The position numbers and the translations under genes are program-made. Shown here one piece after another: positions 1 to 6,894 of a stretch of DNA of 10,728 nucleotides. The DNA is from an uncultured Bacilli bacterium. Lineage in GTDB: Bacteria; Bacillota_I; Bacilli_A; RF39; UBA660. Each line of letters begins with the position of its first letter. Position 1 is the stretch's first letter. The DNA is taken from contig CALVQZ010000132.1 of the NCBI GenBank assembly GCA_944358275.1, positions 1-10,728 on the forward strand, given 5' to 3'. Below the pieces are notes generated by a model that saw nothing but the letters and a program-made list of their open reading frames with translations, did no database searches and was not told the DNA's origin.

Positions 1-428
1 AAAGATGAGCCATATGTTGCACTATCAGTTCTTGTATCATATTGTATCCATGTAGTATTTAAATAATAATAAATGTATCTTGTTGTTACAGTAAATGATA
101 CTTCGTTTAAAATTTCATATGTACCACTACCAATAGATATATATCCCGTTATTTCTTCATTAGTCTTTGGATCAATTATTGGACATGATATATATCTATC
201 ACATAAAGATGAAATAGGTAATACCATTGCTTCTTCAACTTCATAATCTATTTCATAATTTTTAGCAGCTATCTCCAATAATTCATATACCTTTTTTGAC
301 GCAACATCCTTTTTATCATTCATATTTTTAATAATAGTTGGTACAGAAAAAGCTAATATTATTATTAGTATTGCAATTACTGCCAACAATTCAACTAAAG
401 AAAAACCTCTTTTATTTTTAATCCCCAT
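1..428 (-). CDS. Type IV prepilin-like protein, 3' end cut off by the window
   Basis: Reading from the ATG at 426-428 leftwards gives 142 codons without a stop, so the C-terminus lies outside the window. The start is supported by AAGGAG seven bases upstream. The N-terminus is a class III (type IV pilin) signal: a short basic leader MGIKNKRG, then FSLVELLAVIAIL, with the cleavage site expected after the Gly before Phe and the conserved Glu at mature position 5. A hydrophobic helix follows to about residue 30. The rest is a polar pilin-like domain containing LCDRYISC (two Cys that could form a disulfide) and a CPIIDPKTNEEITGYI segment of the kind seen in Firmicutes pilins. The product would be processed by a prepilin peptidase and either assembled into a pilus or act as a minor pseudopilin. 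No other pilus genes are visible here, so its system is unknown. Family confidence is high; a ComG-type competence role and an adhesive pilus are equally possible. Confidence 0.85.
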   Translation of the reverse strand, partial: MGIKNKRGFSLVELLAVIAILIIILAFSVPTIIKNMNDKKDVASKKVYELLEIAAKNYEIDYEVEEAMVLPISSLCDRYISCPIIDPKTNEEITGYISIGSGTYEILNEVSFTVTTRYIYYYLNTTWIQYDTRTDSATYGSS

Positions 429-486
429 AATGACTCTCCTTTACTATAAATAAGTATACACTAATTAAATAGAATTTTAAAGTATT

Positions 487-523
487 AAATAAAAATAAGT
501 TAGCATGTACACTAACTTATTTT
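487..523 (-). terminator. Rho-independent terminator after the 532-aa membrane protein gene
   Basis: A perfect 12-bp inverted repeat (492-503 with 512-523, 8-base loop) lies directly at the end of the minus-strand gene and includes its TAA stop codon. On the minus strand the stem ends in TTATTTTTATTTAA, a U-rich tail. It separates the 532-aa gene from the prepilin gene downstream. The A-rich base of the stem also gives a T-rich end on the plus strand, but no plus-strand gene is present. Confidence 0.85.
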
Positions 524-2115
524 ACTTCTAATTTAGTTATCTCTTTTATTTTTTTAGTATCTTCATAAGTAATATTTATCTTATCATTCTTATTTAAGAA
601 TGGAATAAAGTCACTTACTTTAATAGATACTCTATACTTGTTACTATTATTATCTAAAATGTAATAGAAAGTATTACCATCAATTACTGATGCTCTTATT
701 TCTTTTATAGTAATTTCATTTGTCTTTAAATCATCTTCATCTATTACTTTCTCATTTTCTAAATAATTTTGTGCTGCTACTTCAATACCTTTTGATGCAT
801 CAGTAACTACTACTTTTTGATAATCTTTCACATCTACAAATGCATACATTTTCACAAGTTTGGCATCATCTTTTAAGGATAACAAATATGTAGGATTTCC
901 ATTTAAGTTAATTAAAAGTGGAAAAGAAGCAGTATATTTCATTTGTTGTACTTGTCCTTCAGCACTAGCCATTGCTGAATACTCTTCAGCTCCTGCTATT
1001 TCATAGAATGTAGTTTCTTTAGTTCTCATATTTGTTAGAATAAATCCTATATTTGATTCATCAGATACTACAGATGTAATTCCTGTATATAAATATATAT
1101 CATCGTTCATTATCATATAATTATATCCTTCAGTTGTAGATACAACTTCTTTTTGTCCAAATAATGTATTTAAAAAACCATTTTTATACATTCCCCAGTC
1201 ATTAAGTTGTTCTATAATCAAATCAGCATTATAAACGTGATCTACCCAACTTGGAACATCTTCTACATTATACTTTGTACTTTCTCCTGTAATAGGATCA
1301 AAGATTATAACTCCAGAAACTTCTTTTCTTAAACCAACACCAACATATTTAATAGTAGGAACTATCCAATAAGGATTACCTTCATTATCTATTTCAAAAC
1401 TTTCATCACCAAATATAGTAGTTGGATAATCTATTCTTAATTTTCTATACAAATTTTCAAAAAATAATGATGATGGCATATATTTCATACCTTTATCTAA
1501 TCTATTTAATTTAGCTTCTCCTGTTGTTGAATCTACCATTATATATGCAGGAATTCCATTTTTTCTATTAGTAAAATACTTTATAAAACTTGAATATTCA
1601 AGGGGTGTAACTCTTACAATTTCATCATTATAATTTATTTGAGTATATAAATTTGAAACATAAAATTGAGATACTAAATCAGTCATTTGTCCCATTACTC
1701 TATCTCCTAGTTTTCTACTAGAATCTTTATCTAATAATGGAATATGACTAAAATCCACTTCTTCAACTTCATTTTCAAAATCTCCATCTTCTTTTACAGT
1801 AATACGGTTATAATAGGCTTTAGAATTAAATACTGGTGATAATATAAAATTAACAACTAATATAATAGGTATAACTAGTACAATTGCAATAAAACCATAT
1901 TTTATAGCATTACTTTTTATTTTTACATGTCTTTTATAGAATAATGTTTGAACAAATAATGATGGAATAGATAACAATAAATAAAATGTTGCCACTAAAA
2001 TTAAATAAATATAAAATGAAAATGAATGTAAATTTAAAGGCGGTAACATAAAATAATATAGAAATAATGCAAAAAATAATGTACTTATAATTTTAATAAT
2101 TAAGTTTTTTCTCAT
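517..2115 (-). CDS. Membrane-anchored protein of unknown function, 532 aa
   Basis: I do not recognise the family. The start at 2113-2115 is preferred over the ATG two codons upstream because GGAGG lies directly against the earlier ATG but six bases before this one. Three hydrophobic segments fill the N-terminus (about residues 6-29, 32-58 and 73-96), with a basic loop (YKRHVKIK) between the second and third. About 435 residues follow without further membrane spans and are probably outside the cell. This part has repeated beta-hairpin motifs of PepSY-like flavour, where a short strand ends in D-x-x-TGE (VDSTTGEAKL, FDPITGESTKY) and a similar NMRTKETTFYEI. It also has a striking EEYSAMASAEGQVQ stretch near residue 380. 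No catalytic motif or metal site stands out. It appears to be monocistronic, with a possible promoter just upstream and a strong terminator at its end. A cell-envelope role is only an inference from topology. Confidence 0.85.
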   Translation of the reverse strand: MRKNLIIKIISTLFFALFLYYFMLPPLNLHSFSFYIYLILVATFYLLLSIPSLFVQTLFYKRHVKIKSNAIKYGFIAIVLVIPIILVVNFILSPVFNSKAYYNRITVKEDGDFENEVEEVDFSHIPLLDKDSSRKLGDRVMGQMTDLVSQFYVSNLYTQINYNDEIVRVTPLEYSSFIKYFTNRKNGIPAYIMVDSTTGEAKLNRLDKGMKYMPSSLFFENLYRKLRIDYPTTIFGDESFEIDNEGNPYWIVPTIKYVGVGLRKEVSGVIIFDPITGESTKYNVEDVPSWVDHVYNADLIIEQLNDWGMYKNGFLNTLFGQKEVVSTTEGYNYMIMNDDIYLYTGITSVVSDESNIGFILTNMRTKETTFYEIAGAEEYSAMASAEGQVQQMKYTASFPLLINLNGNPTYLLSLKDDAKLVKMYAFVDVKDYQKVVVTDASKGIEVAAQNYLENEKVIDEDDLKTNEITIKEIRASVIDGNTFYYILDNNSNKYRVSIKVSDFIPFLNKNDKINITYEDTKKIKEITKLEVK

Positions 2116-2132
2116 AATCATCCTCCATCATT

Positions 2133-2162
2133 ATTGTAACATGAAATATATTTATTTTACAA
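2133..2162 (-). promoter_or_regulatory. Candidate sigma-70-type promoter for the 532-aa gene
   Basis: On the minus strand TTGTAA (2157-2162) is separated by 18 bases from TACAAT (2133-2138), which has an extended -10 TG one base upstream. The inferred transcript start would fall almost on the GGAGG ribosome binding site, leaving an unusually short leader. The call is therefore tentative. Confidence 0.4.
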
Positions 2163-2199
2163 CAAAAACGAGTAACAATTACATATGTCTTAAATAAAT

Positions 2200-3318
2200 T
2201 TAGCTAAATGGTCTATCTATTTCTATAATAAAATAATATTTATTCTTTTTAGTATTCATCTTTTTACTCAATCTTTTAATTATATATTCTTTAGTATATT
2301 GCTTATCATATGGAACTACACAATCAAATAATAAACTTGTATAATCCCCTTTTATAACTCTAAAATCATGTATATCTAGATCTTCATCCATACTTTTTAT
2401 TTCTTTTTCTACTCTTTTCTTTAACTCATCTATAATAGCATCTCCAATTATAACTGGATCTAAATGAATAGTTAAGTGTATACCTTCTTTTTTAAAATCA
2501 TTTTCTATATTATCTACTAAATTATGTGATGTTATATCGTACATTTTTGAATCGATTTCAACATGAACAGTTACAAAATCATTATTTACTCCATAATTAT
2601 GTATTATTAAATCGTGAATACCTTCTACAAAGTCATAAGATAGAAGTTTTTCTTTTATTTCATTTACTCTTTCTTCATCAGGCATAAGTCCAACTATAGG
2701 TCCTAAAACTTCTTTTATCATTTTAATACTGCTATATATCGTAAATATAGATATAACTACTCCAATATAACCATCTATATTTATATTAAATACATTCATT
2801 ATAATCATAGATAATAATATACCAAAAGATGATATAATATCATTTCTAGTATCTATTGCATTAGTTTTTAATGTATTTGAATTTATTTTAATAGAACAAT
2901 CTATATATATTTTCATTTGTATAAACTTAACAATAATTGCTATAATTAGCACTATATAAGTACCTACTGATATTATGAGTAAACTATCATCAAATATTTT
3001 AACTATCGATTCTTTTAAAAACATAAAACCCATAAGCATCATAGATAAAGAAATAATAAAACCACATATATATTCATATCTAGCATATCCATATGGATGA
3101 TTTTTAGTAGGTTCTTTTATAGATAAATTAAAACCAACTATAGTAAGTACTGAAGATAATGAATCAGTAATATTATTTAAAGAATCAGCTATAATACTTA
3201 TACTATTTGACATAATACCAATTATTATCTTTAATATACCTAAAATAAAATTTGTAATAACACCAAACCATCCTGCAAATAAACCATACTTATATCTCTT
3301 ATTTATTTTATCCTTCAT
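2200..3318 (-). CDS. Cation diffusion facilitator (CDF) metal efflux transporter
   Basis: This is a 372-aa inner-membrane divalent-cation/proton antiporter of the CDF family (COG0053, FieF-like). AAGGAG lies five bases before the ATG. Six hydrophobic segments fill residues 12-200. The metal site is visible as A44-D45-S-L-N48-N49-I-T-D52 in TM2 and D156-x3-D160 in TM5 (IDTRND). TM5 of zinc-type members usually has His-x3-Asp, so the Asp pair fits the manganese or iron side of the family better. The loop HPYGYARYEYI (74-84) corresponds to the usual HPYGHGRYEY, with the second His and the Gly replaced. The cytoplasmic dimerisation domain spans about 205-290, with HVEID and HLTIHLDPV. Some 80 residues beyond it form an extra C-terminal segment. 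The gene stands alone, behind a weak terminator of the preceding gene. The substrate is inferred, not shown. Confidence 0.95.
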   Translation of the reverse strand: MKDKINKRYKYGLFAGWFGVITNFILGILKIIIGIMSNSISIIADSLNNITDSLSSVLTIVGFNLSIKEPTKNHPYGYARYEYICGFIISLSMMLMGFMFLKESIVKIFDDSLLIISVGTYIVLIIAIIVKFIQMKIYIDCSIKINSNTLKTNAIDTRNDIISSFGILLSMIIMNVFNINIDGYIGVVISIFTIYSSIKMIKEVLGPIVGLMPDEERVNEIKEKLLSYDFVEGIHDLIIHNYGVNNDFVTVHVEIDSKMYDITSHNLVDNIENDFKKEGIHLTIHLDPVIIGDAIIDELKKRVEKEIKSMDEDLDIHDFRVIKGDYTSLLFDCVVPYDKQYTKEYIIKRLSKKMNTKKNKYYFIIEIDRPFS

Positions 3319-3343
3319 AAAAACTCCTTTTATATATCATATT

Positions 3344-3368
3344 AAAAAAGAAAACTAGATTAACTAGT
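3344..3368 (-). terminator. Weak Rho-independent terminator after the 103-aa gene
   Basis: On the minus strand ACTAG-TTAAT-CTAGT (3354-3368) forms a 5-bp stem with a 5-base loop and is followed by TTTTCTTTTTT (to 3344). The stem is short but the U-rich tail and its position 15 bases after the stop codon fit a terminator. Confidence 0.5.
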
Positions 3369-3383
3369 ATAAATTTATGAATC

Positions 3384-3695
3384 TTAATATCTTTTTTTTG
3401 CTTTTTCTTTTACATATAATTTATCTTTTGAAATTATCTTCATAGTAATTCCCGTTTTTCTTTTTATAGTATCTAAAAAGTTAGAAAGTTCTTTATAACC
3501 TAAAGTTCTACTATCCATATTATTTACTTTACCAAGACATGAATATATTGCTTGAAGGCACACTTCGTATCTACCTTGTAAATATTCTGATGCCTTAAAA
3601 TAATTAGTATAATCTTCCATTATAAGATTCATAATACGCGTATAATCATCACATTTTTCTACTAAACTTTCATCTTTTATTTTATACAATAGCAT
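3384..3695 (-). CDS. Small protein of unknown function, 103 aa
   Basis: I do not recognise this protein. The open frame continues upstream, but the start is placed at the ATG 3693-3695 (MLLYKIKDES). An AGGAG ribosome binding site lies seven bases before it, and a perfect promoter occupies the DNA further upstream. The product is soluble, with no signal or membrane segment. Its first 55 residues look helical and contain three Cys spread through them (C15, C46, C53 approximately). The C-terminal third is strongly basic (SKDKLYVKEKAKKRY). It appears to be transcribed alone, with its own promoter and a weak terminator. It sits where B. subtilis has rplU-ysxB-rpmA after spoIVFB, but it resembles none of those. 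Basic character could suggest nucleic-acid or membrane contact; nothing stronger can be said. Confidence 0.75.
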   Translation of the reverse strand: MLLYKIKDESLVEKCDDYTRIMNLIMEDYTNYFKASEYLQGRYEVCLQAIYSCLGKVNNMDSRTLGYKELSNFLDTIKRKTGITMKIISKDKLYVKEKAKKRY

Positions 3696-3719
3696 TATAT
3701 CACTCCTAACAAGAGTACT

Positions 3720-3748
3720 ATTATAAATAGTTATAAATATTCTGTCAA
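3720..3748 (-). promoter_or_regulatory. Consensus sigma-70/sigma-A promoter for the 103-aa gene, overlapped by a palindrome
   Basis: On the minus strand TTGACA (3743-3748) and TATAAT (3720-3725) are both exact consensus hexamers with the ideal 17-base spacer. The -35 box starts about 14 bases after the spoIVFB stop. A 15-base palindrome, ACTATT-ATA-AATAGT (3717-3731), covers the -10 box and could be a repressor site. A direct repeat TTTATAA-CTA-TTTATAA also falls in the spacer and -10 region. Confidence 0.85.
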
Positions 3749-3762
3749 GAAGTGCATTTAAT

Positions 3763-4518
3763 TTAATTAAATTTATTATATAGTGCTTCTTTTTCACTAA
3801 TATATTTGTTATTTTTAATAAATACATTATTACTATATTTTTTCATATTTTTAAAGTTAAGATTATTTATAAAGTTAACATTTTTAAACTTTATTACATT
3901 TATATATCTTTCTATTAAAAATGCATTAAATATATACCTATGATTTTTATGCTCTTTAATAAGGATTACTAAAAGCATTATTATCATAAGTAATAAATTA
4001 AAATTTTTATATTCAAACATTATAATTATAAGTATAACTATGTAAGAGGTGTATATTGTAAATAGATGTGACATTTTAAATGGAAATATTTTATCAAATA
4101 AAATATTTATTATTTTAGCACCATCTAATGGTACAATTGGGATCATATTAAATAATAATATAGATGCATTATAGTTTTCTATTAGTCTATATAAATACGA
4201 TGAATTATTTATTGTGTTTTTTGCTATTATAAAAAATATTGTTTGAAATAATATTCCACCTAAAAAAAGCATAAAAGAACAAATGAATGATGCATTTATA
4301 TTATCTTCAAATATTGTATATCCTCCAAAAGGATATATGTTTATTTTTTTTATTTTGAATTTAAAAATAATAGCCATTACAATATGTCCTAGTTCATGTA
4401 CAAATATAATTAAATACATAACTATAAATGGTTTAAATAATCCAGTTAATATACTAGATAACCCTAAAATATAAAAAAATGGATTTATATAAATTTTTTT
4501 AAATATAGTTTTTATAAT
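3763..4518 (-). CDS. spoIVFB: SpoIVFB-type intramembrane site-2 metalloprotease (M50)
   Basis: In B. subtilis SpoIVFB cuts pro-sigma-K in the outer forespore membrane of the mother cell. Here HELGH (41-45 if translation begins at the ATT 4516-4518) gives the HExxH zinc site. PFGG (63-66) and NMIPIVPLDG (124-133) supply the second conserved region and the third zinc ligand D132. The tail keeps the family's HRYIFNAFLIERY and a late SEKEALYNKF. The first ATG (4417-4419) lies only seven codons before HELGH. The 33 codons upstream of it stay open and align with the B. subtilis N-terminus (INPFFYILGLSSILTG against its HPFLWIIAALGLLTG), placing the catalytic Glu next to the known position 44. No ATG, GTG or TTG occurs in that extension. 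AAGGAG lies nine bases before the ATT, which is the chosen start. The gene overlaps the end of spoIVFA by 20 bases. The function is confident by family and neighbour; the exact start is uncertain. Confidence 0.9.
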   Translation of the reverse strand: MIKTIFKKIYINPFFYILGLSSILTGLFKPFIVMYLIIFVHELGHIVMAIIFKFKIKKINIYPFGGYTIFEDNINASFICSFMLFLGGILFQTIFFIIAKNTINNSSYLYRLIENYNASILLFNMIPIVPLDGAKIINILFDKIFPFKMSHLFTIYTSYIVILIIIMFEYKNFNLLLMIIMLLVILIKEHKNHRYIFNAFLIERYINVIKFKNVNFINNLNFKNMKKYSNNVFIKNNKYISEKEALYNKFN

Positions 4519-5065
4519 CCACTAAATCTCCTTCTTTTTGAAATACTAAATATAATTTATTTCCAACTACTTCTCCTAAATATTTACCGCTAGTAACTTC
4601 ATCATATAACTTAACATCACTATTTATATTACAATACCAAATAGTTACATCTTCACTTTCAATTATAACTGTATTCCCATAATCTTCTTTTTCACCAACA
4701 AACACGATAATACCAGAATATTGTACTGGAACTAAATAATTATCATCTACACTTAATACATATCCATCTTTATATTTATTTATATCATTATACTTTAATT
4801 CTTCATTAAATACAGGTTCTATATCGATCATACTATCAAAAGGAAGTACACTTCCTAAATATTTAGTATATAAGCCTTTTATATGTGAAAATGAAAAATT
4901 TTTACTAAATACTTTGTCAGATAAAAATTCTTTTATATTATCATCTTTTTTTATAGATATAATAGTAATTAAAAATATAAAAGATAATACTAGTAATTTA
5001 GTAAAAAACATTTTAAAACTGCTTTTTTTGTTACTTCTTTTTTTTAAATATTCATCTATATACAT
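4499..5065 (-). CDS. spoIVFA: SpoIVFA-like protein, degenerate M23/LytM domain, 188 aa
   Basis: SpoIVFA anchors and regulates SpoIVFB in the forespore outer membrane. The start is the ATG 5063-5065, six bases after GGTG, rather than a GTG four codons upstream. A basic N-terminus (KKRSNKKSS) precedes one membrane segment at about residues 22-40. A linker then leads to a C-terminal lysostaphin-like domain from about 100 to the end. In that domain GIIVFVGEKEDYGNTVIIES matches the SpoIVFA pattern GIVVFAG-KED-GQTVIV, and GNKLYLVFQKEGDLVDY replaces the usual H-x-H-x-E zinc motif. It should therefore be catalytically dead, as is normal for SpoIVFA. The ribosome binding site overlaps the mreD stop, suggesting translational coupling. 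Its own last codons contain the start region of spoIVFB. Identification rests on domain pattern plus position immediately before SpoIVFB. Confidence 0.85.
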   Translation of the reverse strand: MYIDEYLKKRSNKKSSFKMFFTKLLVLSFIFLITIISIKKDDNIKEFLSDKVFSKNFSFSHIKGLYTKYLGSVLPFDSMIDIEPVFNEELKYNDINKYKDGYVLSVDDNYLVPVQYSGIIVFVGEKEDYGNTVIIESEDVTIWYCNINSDVKLYDEVTSGKYLGEVVGNKLYLVFQKEGDLVDYKNYI

Positions 5066-5070
5066 TATAT

Positions 5071-5520
5071 TCACCACTTAATTATATGTTTATTTTTTCT
5101 TTTTATGAGTAAATATAAAAGTGATACATATATAATATTTACTATGTAAATAAATATTAAATTTGTAAGAAAATATGTATAACTATATGTACTTATAAAT
5201 AATATTTTTAATAGTAAAAAAACAAATGTATTATATATAAATATTATAAACATAGATAATATTAAAACATTTTTATAATTATATTTCTTTTCTTTAAAAT
5301 AATACATTATTATTAAAGATATTAAAGGAAATAATAATATATGAATATAACCTTTAAAACATATAATATCATATAAAATACCAATTATAGCACTTTTTAC
5401 TATATATTCATTTTTATCTTTAGTATACATAAAAATAAGTGATAAAATAGATGAAAATATAACTACATTATTAAATATAAGTAATGGATTTATAATTGTA
5501 GAAACTAAAGATAATATCAT
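5071..5520 (-). CDS. mreD: Rod shape-determining protein MreD
   Basis: This is a 149-aa integral membrane protein that joins MreC and MreB in the elongasome directing lateral wall synthesis. Almost the whole chain is hydrophobic, with five or six predicted membrane spans. The family's central motif is recognisable as IGILYDIICFKGYIHILLFPLIS (about residues 46-68). The C-terminus is basic (KRKNKHIIKW). The ATG overlaps the mreC stop as ATGA, and the stop lies within the ribosome binding region of spoIVFA. This tight coupling fits co-production of MreC and MreD. MreD sequences diverge strongly, so position after mreC is a large part of the evidence. Confidence 0.9.
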   Translation of the reverse strand: MILSLVSTIINPLLIFNNVVIFSSILSLIFMYTKDKNEYIVKSAIIGILYDIICFKGYIHILLFPLISLIIMYYFKEKKYNYKNVLILSMFIIFIYNTFVFLLLKILFISTYSYTYFLTNLIFIYIVNIIYVSLLYLLIKRKNKHIIKW

Positions 5521-6215
5521 TTTTTACCTACTACACATACATAATTTATATTATTGTAATCTACAACTGGAGTAGTTATTGCTTTTTTTGATAATCCATT
5601 ACTATCATCTATTAAATACTTAACTTTAGATATTATTATTCCTTCTTTAAAAGTATTTGTAAAATTAGTAGTTACAACACTCATATCTTTACTAACAGAA
5701 ATATCCTTAGTAAGTTCACTTATTACAAGTTCATTCTTATTTTTATCATAATCACTAACTATTCCATATATAATATCTTCCCCACTCAATATACCTACAG
5801 TTAACTTACTATTTTCATATGCACTAGTAATAAGAGTAACAATAGAAGTATTTTTATATACATCGCTTATTATACCTACTAATCCTTCATTATTTATTAC
5901 TATATCGCCCTTTTTTATTCCATCAACTTCACCTTTATTTATAGTTAATTCATCGTACCAATATATAGGATTTCTATATATAACTATTGAATTTATACAA
6001 TCTTTTAGTTTAGATATATCTTCATATTCACTTATTTTATCTTCAAGAGTTGTAATATAACTTTCATTAAAATTATTAGATATTACTAACTTATCATACT
6101 TAAAATATATTTTTTCAAAAAACATATTAAATACATCTTTAATTACATGATTATAATTAAATAATACAAATAAAATTATTAAAAAAAACACTATAAATAT
6201 ATATTTCTTCTTCAT
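5517..6215 (-). CDS. mreC: Cell shape-determining protein MreC
   Basis: This is a 232-aa bitopic protein that links the cytoplasmic MreB filament to wall synthases outside the membrane. The start is the ATG 6213-6215 (MKKKYIFIV), with GAGG six bases upstream inside the end of radC; a TTG five codons earlier is less likely. One membrane segment occupies about residues 4-22, and a coiled-coil-prone stretch (LEDKISEYEDISKLKD) covers about 56-71. The beta-rich MreC core follows, with the signature INKGEVDGIKKGDIVINNEGLVGIISDV near 93-120. A later FKEGIIISKV matches the usual P-x-GIxIGxV. The length is slightly short for the family because the coiled coil is reduced. mreB, which normally precedes it, is absent, and radC is directly upstream with one base between them. 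Confidence 0.95.
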   Translation of the reverse strand: MKKKYIFIVFFLIILFVLFNYNHVIKDVFNMFFEKIYFKYDKLVISNNFNESYITTLEDKISEYEDISKLKDCINSIVIYRNPIYWYDELTINKGEVDGIKKGDIVINNEGLVGIISDVYKNTSIVTLITSAYENSKLTVGILSGEDIIYGIVSDYDKNKNELVISELTKDISVSKDMSVVTTNFTNTFKEGIIISKVKYLIDDSNGLSKKAITTPVVDYNNINYVCVVGKK

Positions 6216-6216
6216 A

Positions 6217-6894
6217 TTATCCCTCTTCAAAAAAACTATAATAACTATTATTACCGACGATTATATGATCTAAAACAGGTATATTATTTAGCTTACCTAT
6301 TTCTTTTAAATTAGTAGTAAGTACTATATCTTCATTACTAGGAGTTGGATCTCCTGAAGGATGATTATGTACACATATTATAAAAGATGCACTTACTAAA
6401 TATGCCATTTTAAATATTTCTCTAGGATGTACTACACTCTTATTTATTGTTCCTATATATAATAACTTCTTAGAAATAACTCTTTTTTTAGTATCTAAAT
6501 ATACAGCATAAAATTGTTCTTGTTTACTATTCTTTAATAAATCATTAAAATAATTATAAATATCCATACTACTCTTTATCTTTACTTCATCTATACTTTT
6601 ATCAAAATAAACTCTTCTTCCTAATTCTATTGCTGCAATAAGTTCGATTGCTTTAACTTTTCCTATACCTTTAATTTCCATTATATTATTTATTTCTAAA
6701 TCTTTTAAATTAGTAATATTAGAATACTTATTTAAAATAATATTAGAAAGTTCTTTTACAGATTTATCTTTAGTGCCTGTTTTTAATATTATAGAAATTA
6801 ACTCCTCATTAGATATATTTTTAGCACCATACTTAACTAATCTTTCTCTTGGCCTATCACTTGTAGGAATATCTTTTATTAAAATATTACTCAT
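6217..6894 (-). CDS. radC: RadC family protein (JAB/MPN domain)
   Basis: The 225-aa length is standard for the family. The start is the ATG 6892-6894 (MSNILIKDIP), seven bases after AAGGAG; upstream codons in the frame lack a ribosome binding site. A helix-hairpin-helix region lies at about 60-92 (IMEIKGIGKVKAIELIAAIELGRR). A complete JAB metal-binding signature follows: H176-N-H178-P-S-G-D-P-T-P-S186-N-E-D189. The N-terminal DRPRERL motif is typical. The historical DNA-repair role is disputed and the true biochemical activity of RadC proteins is unknown. Its ATG overlaps the end of the SPOR-domain gene by eight bases. Placement between a SpoIIB-like gene and mreC reproduces the Bacillus order, with maf and mreB missing. 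Confidence 0.95.
   Translation of the reverse strand: MSNILIKDIPTSDRPRERLVKYGAKNISNEELISIILKTGTKDKSVKELSNIILNKYSNITNLKDLEINNIMEIKGIGKVKAIELIAAIELGRRVYFDKSIDEVKIKSSMDIYNYFNDLLKNSKQEQFYAVYLDTKKRVISKKLLYIGTINKSVVHPREIFKMAYLVSASFIICVHNHPSGDPTPSNEDIVLTTNLKEIGKLNNIPVLDHIIVGNNSYYSFFEEG

Noticed and set aside
3696..3827. 44-codon N-terminal extension of the 103-aa gene
   Set aside because: It would run through the perfect promoter and into the end of spoIVFB, and the internal ATG has a good ribosome binding site.
4283..4474. 63-codon open frame on the plus strand
   Set aside because: It lies antisense within spoIVFB, lacks a ribosome binding site and encodes nothing recognisable.
4494..4503. Programmed -1 frameshift site on the TTTAAAAAAA run between spoIVFA and spoIVFB
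   Set aside because: Reaching the spoIVFB frame from spoIVFA needs a +1 change, and the spoIVFA stop codon comes before most of the A run, so a -1 slip there would not give the fusion.
4499..5065. Active M23 peptidase
   Set aside because: The H-x-x-x-D and H-x-H zinc residues are missing (YLVFQ in place of the HxH strand); the protein fits inactive SpoIVFA instead.
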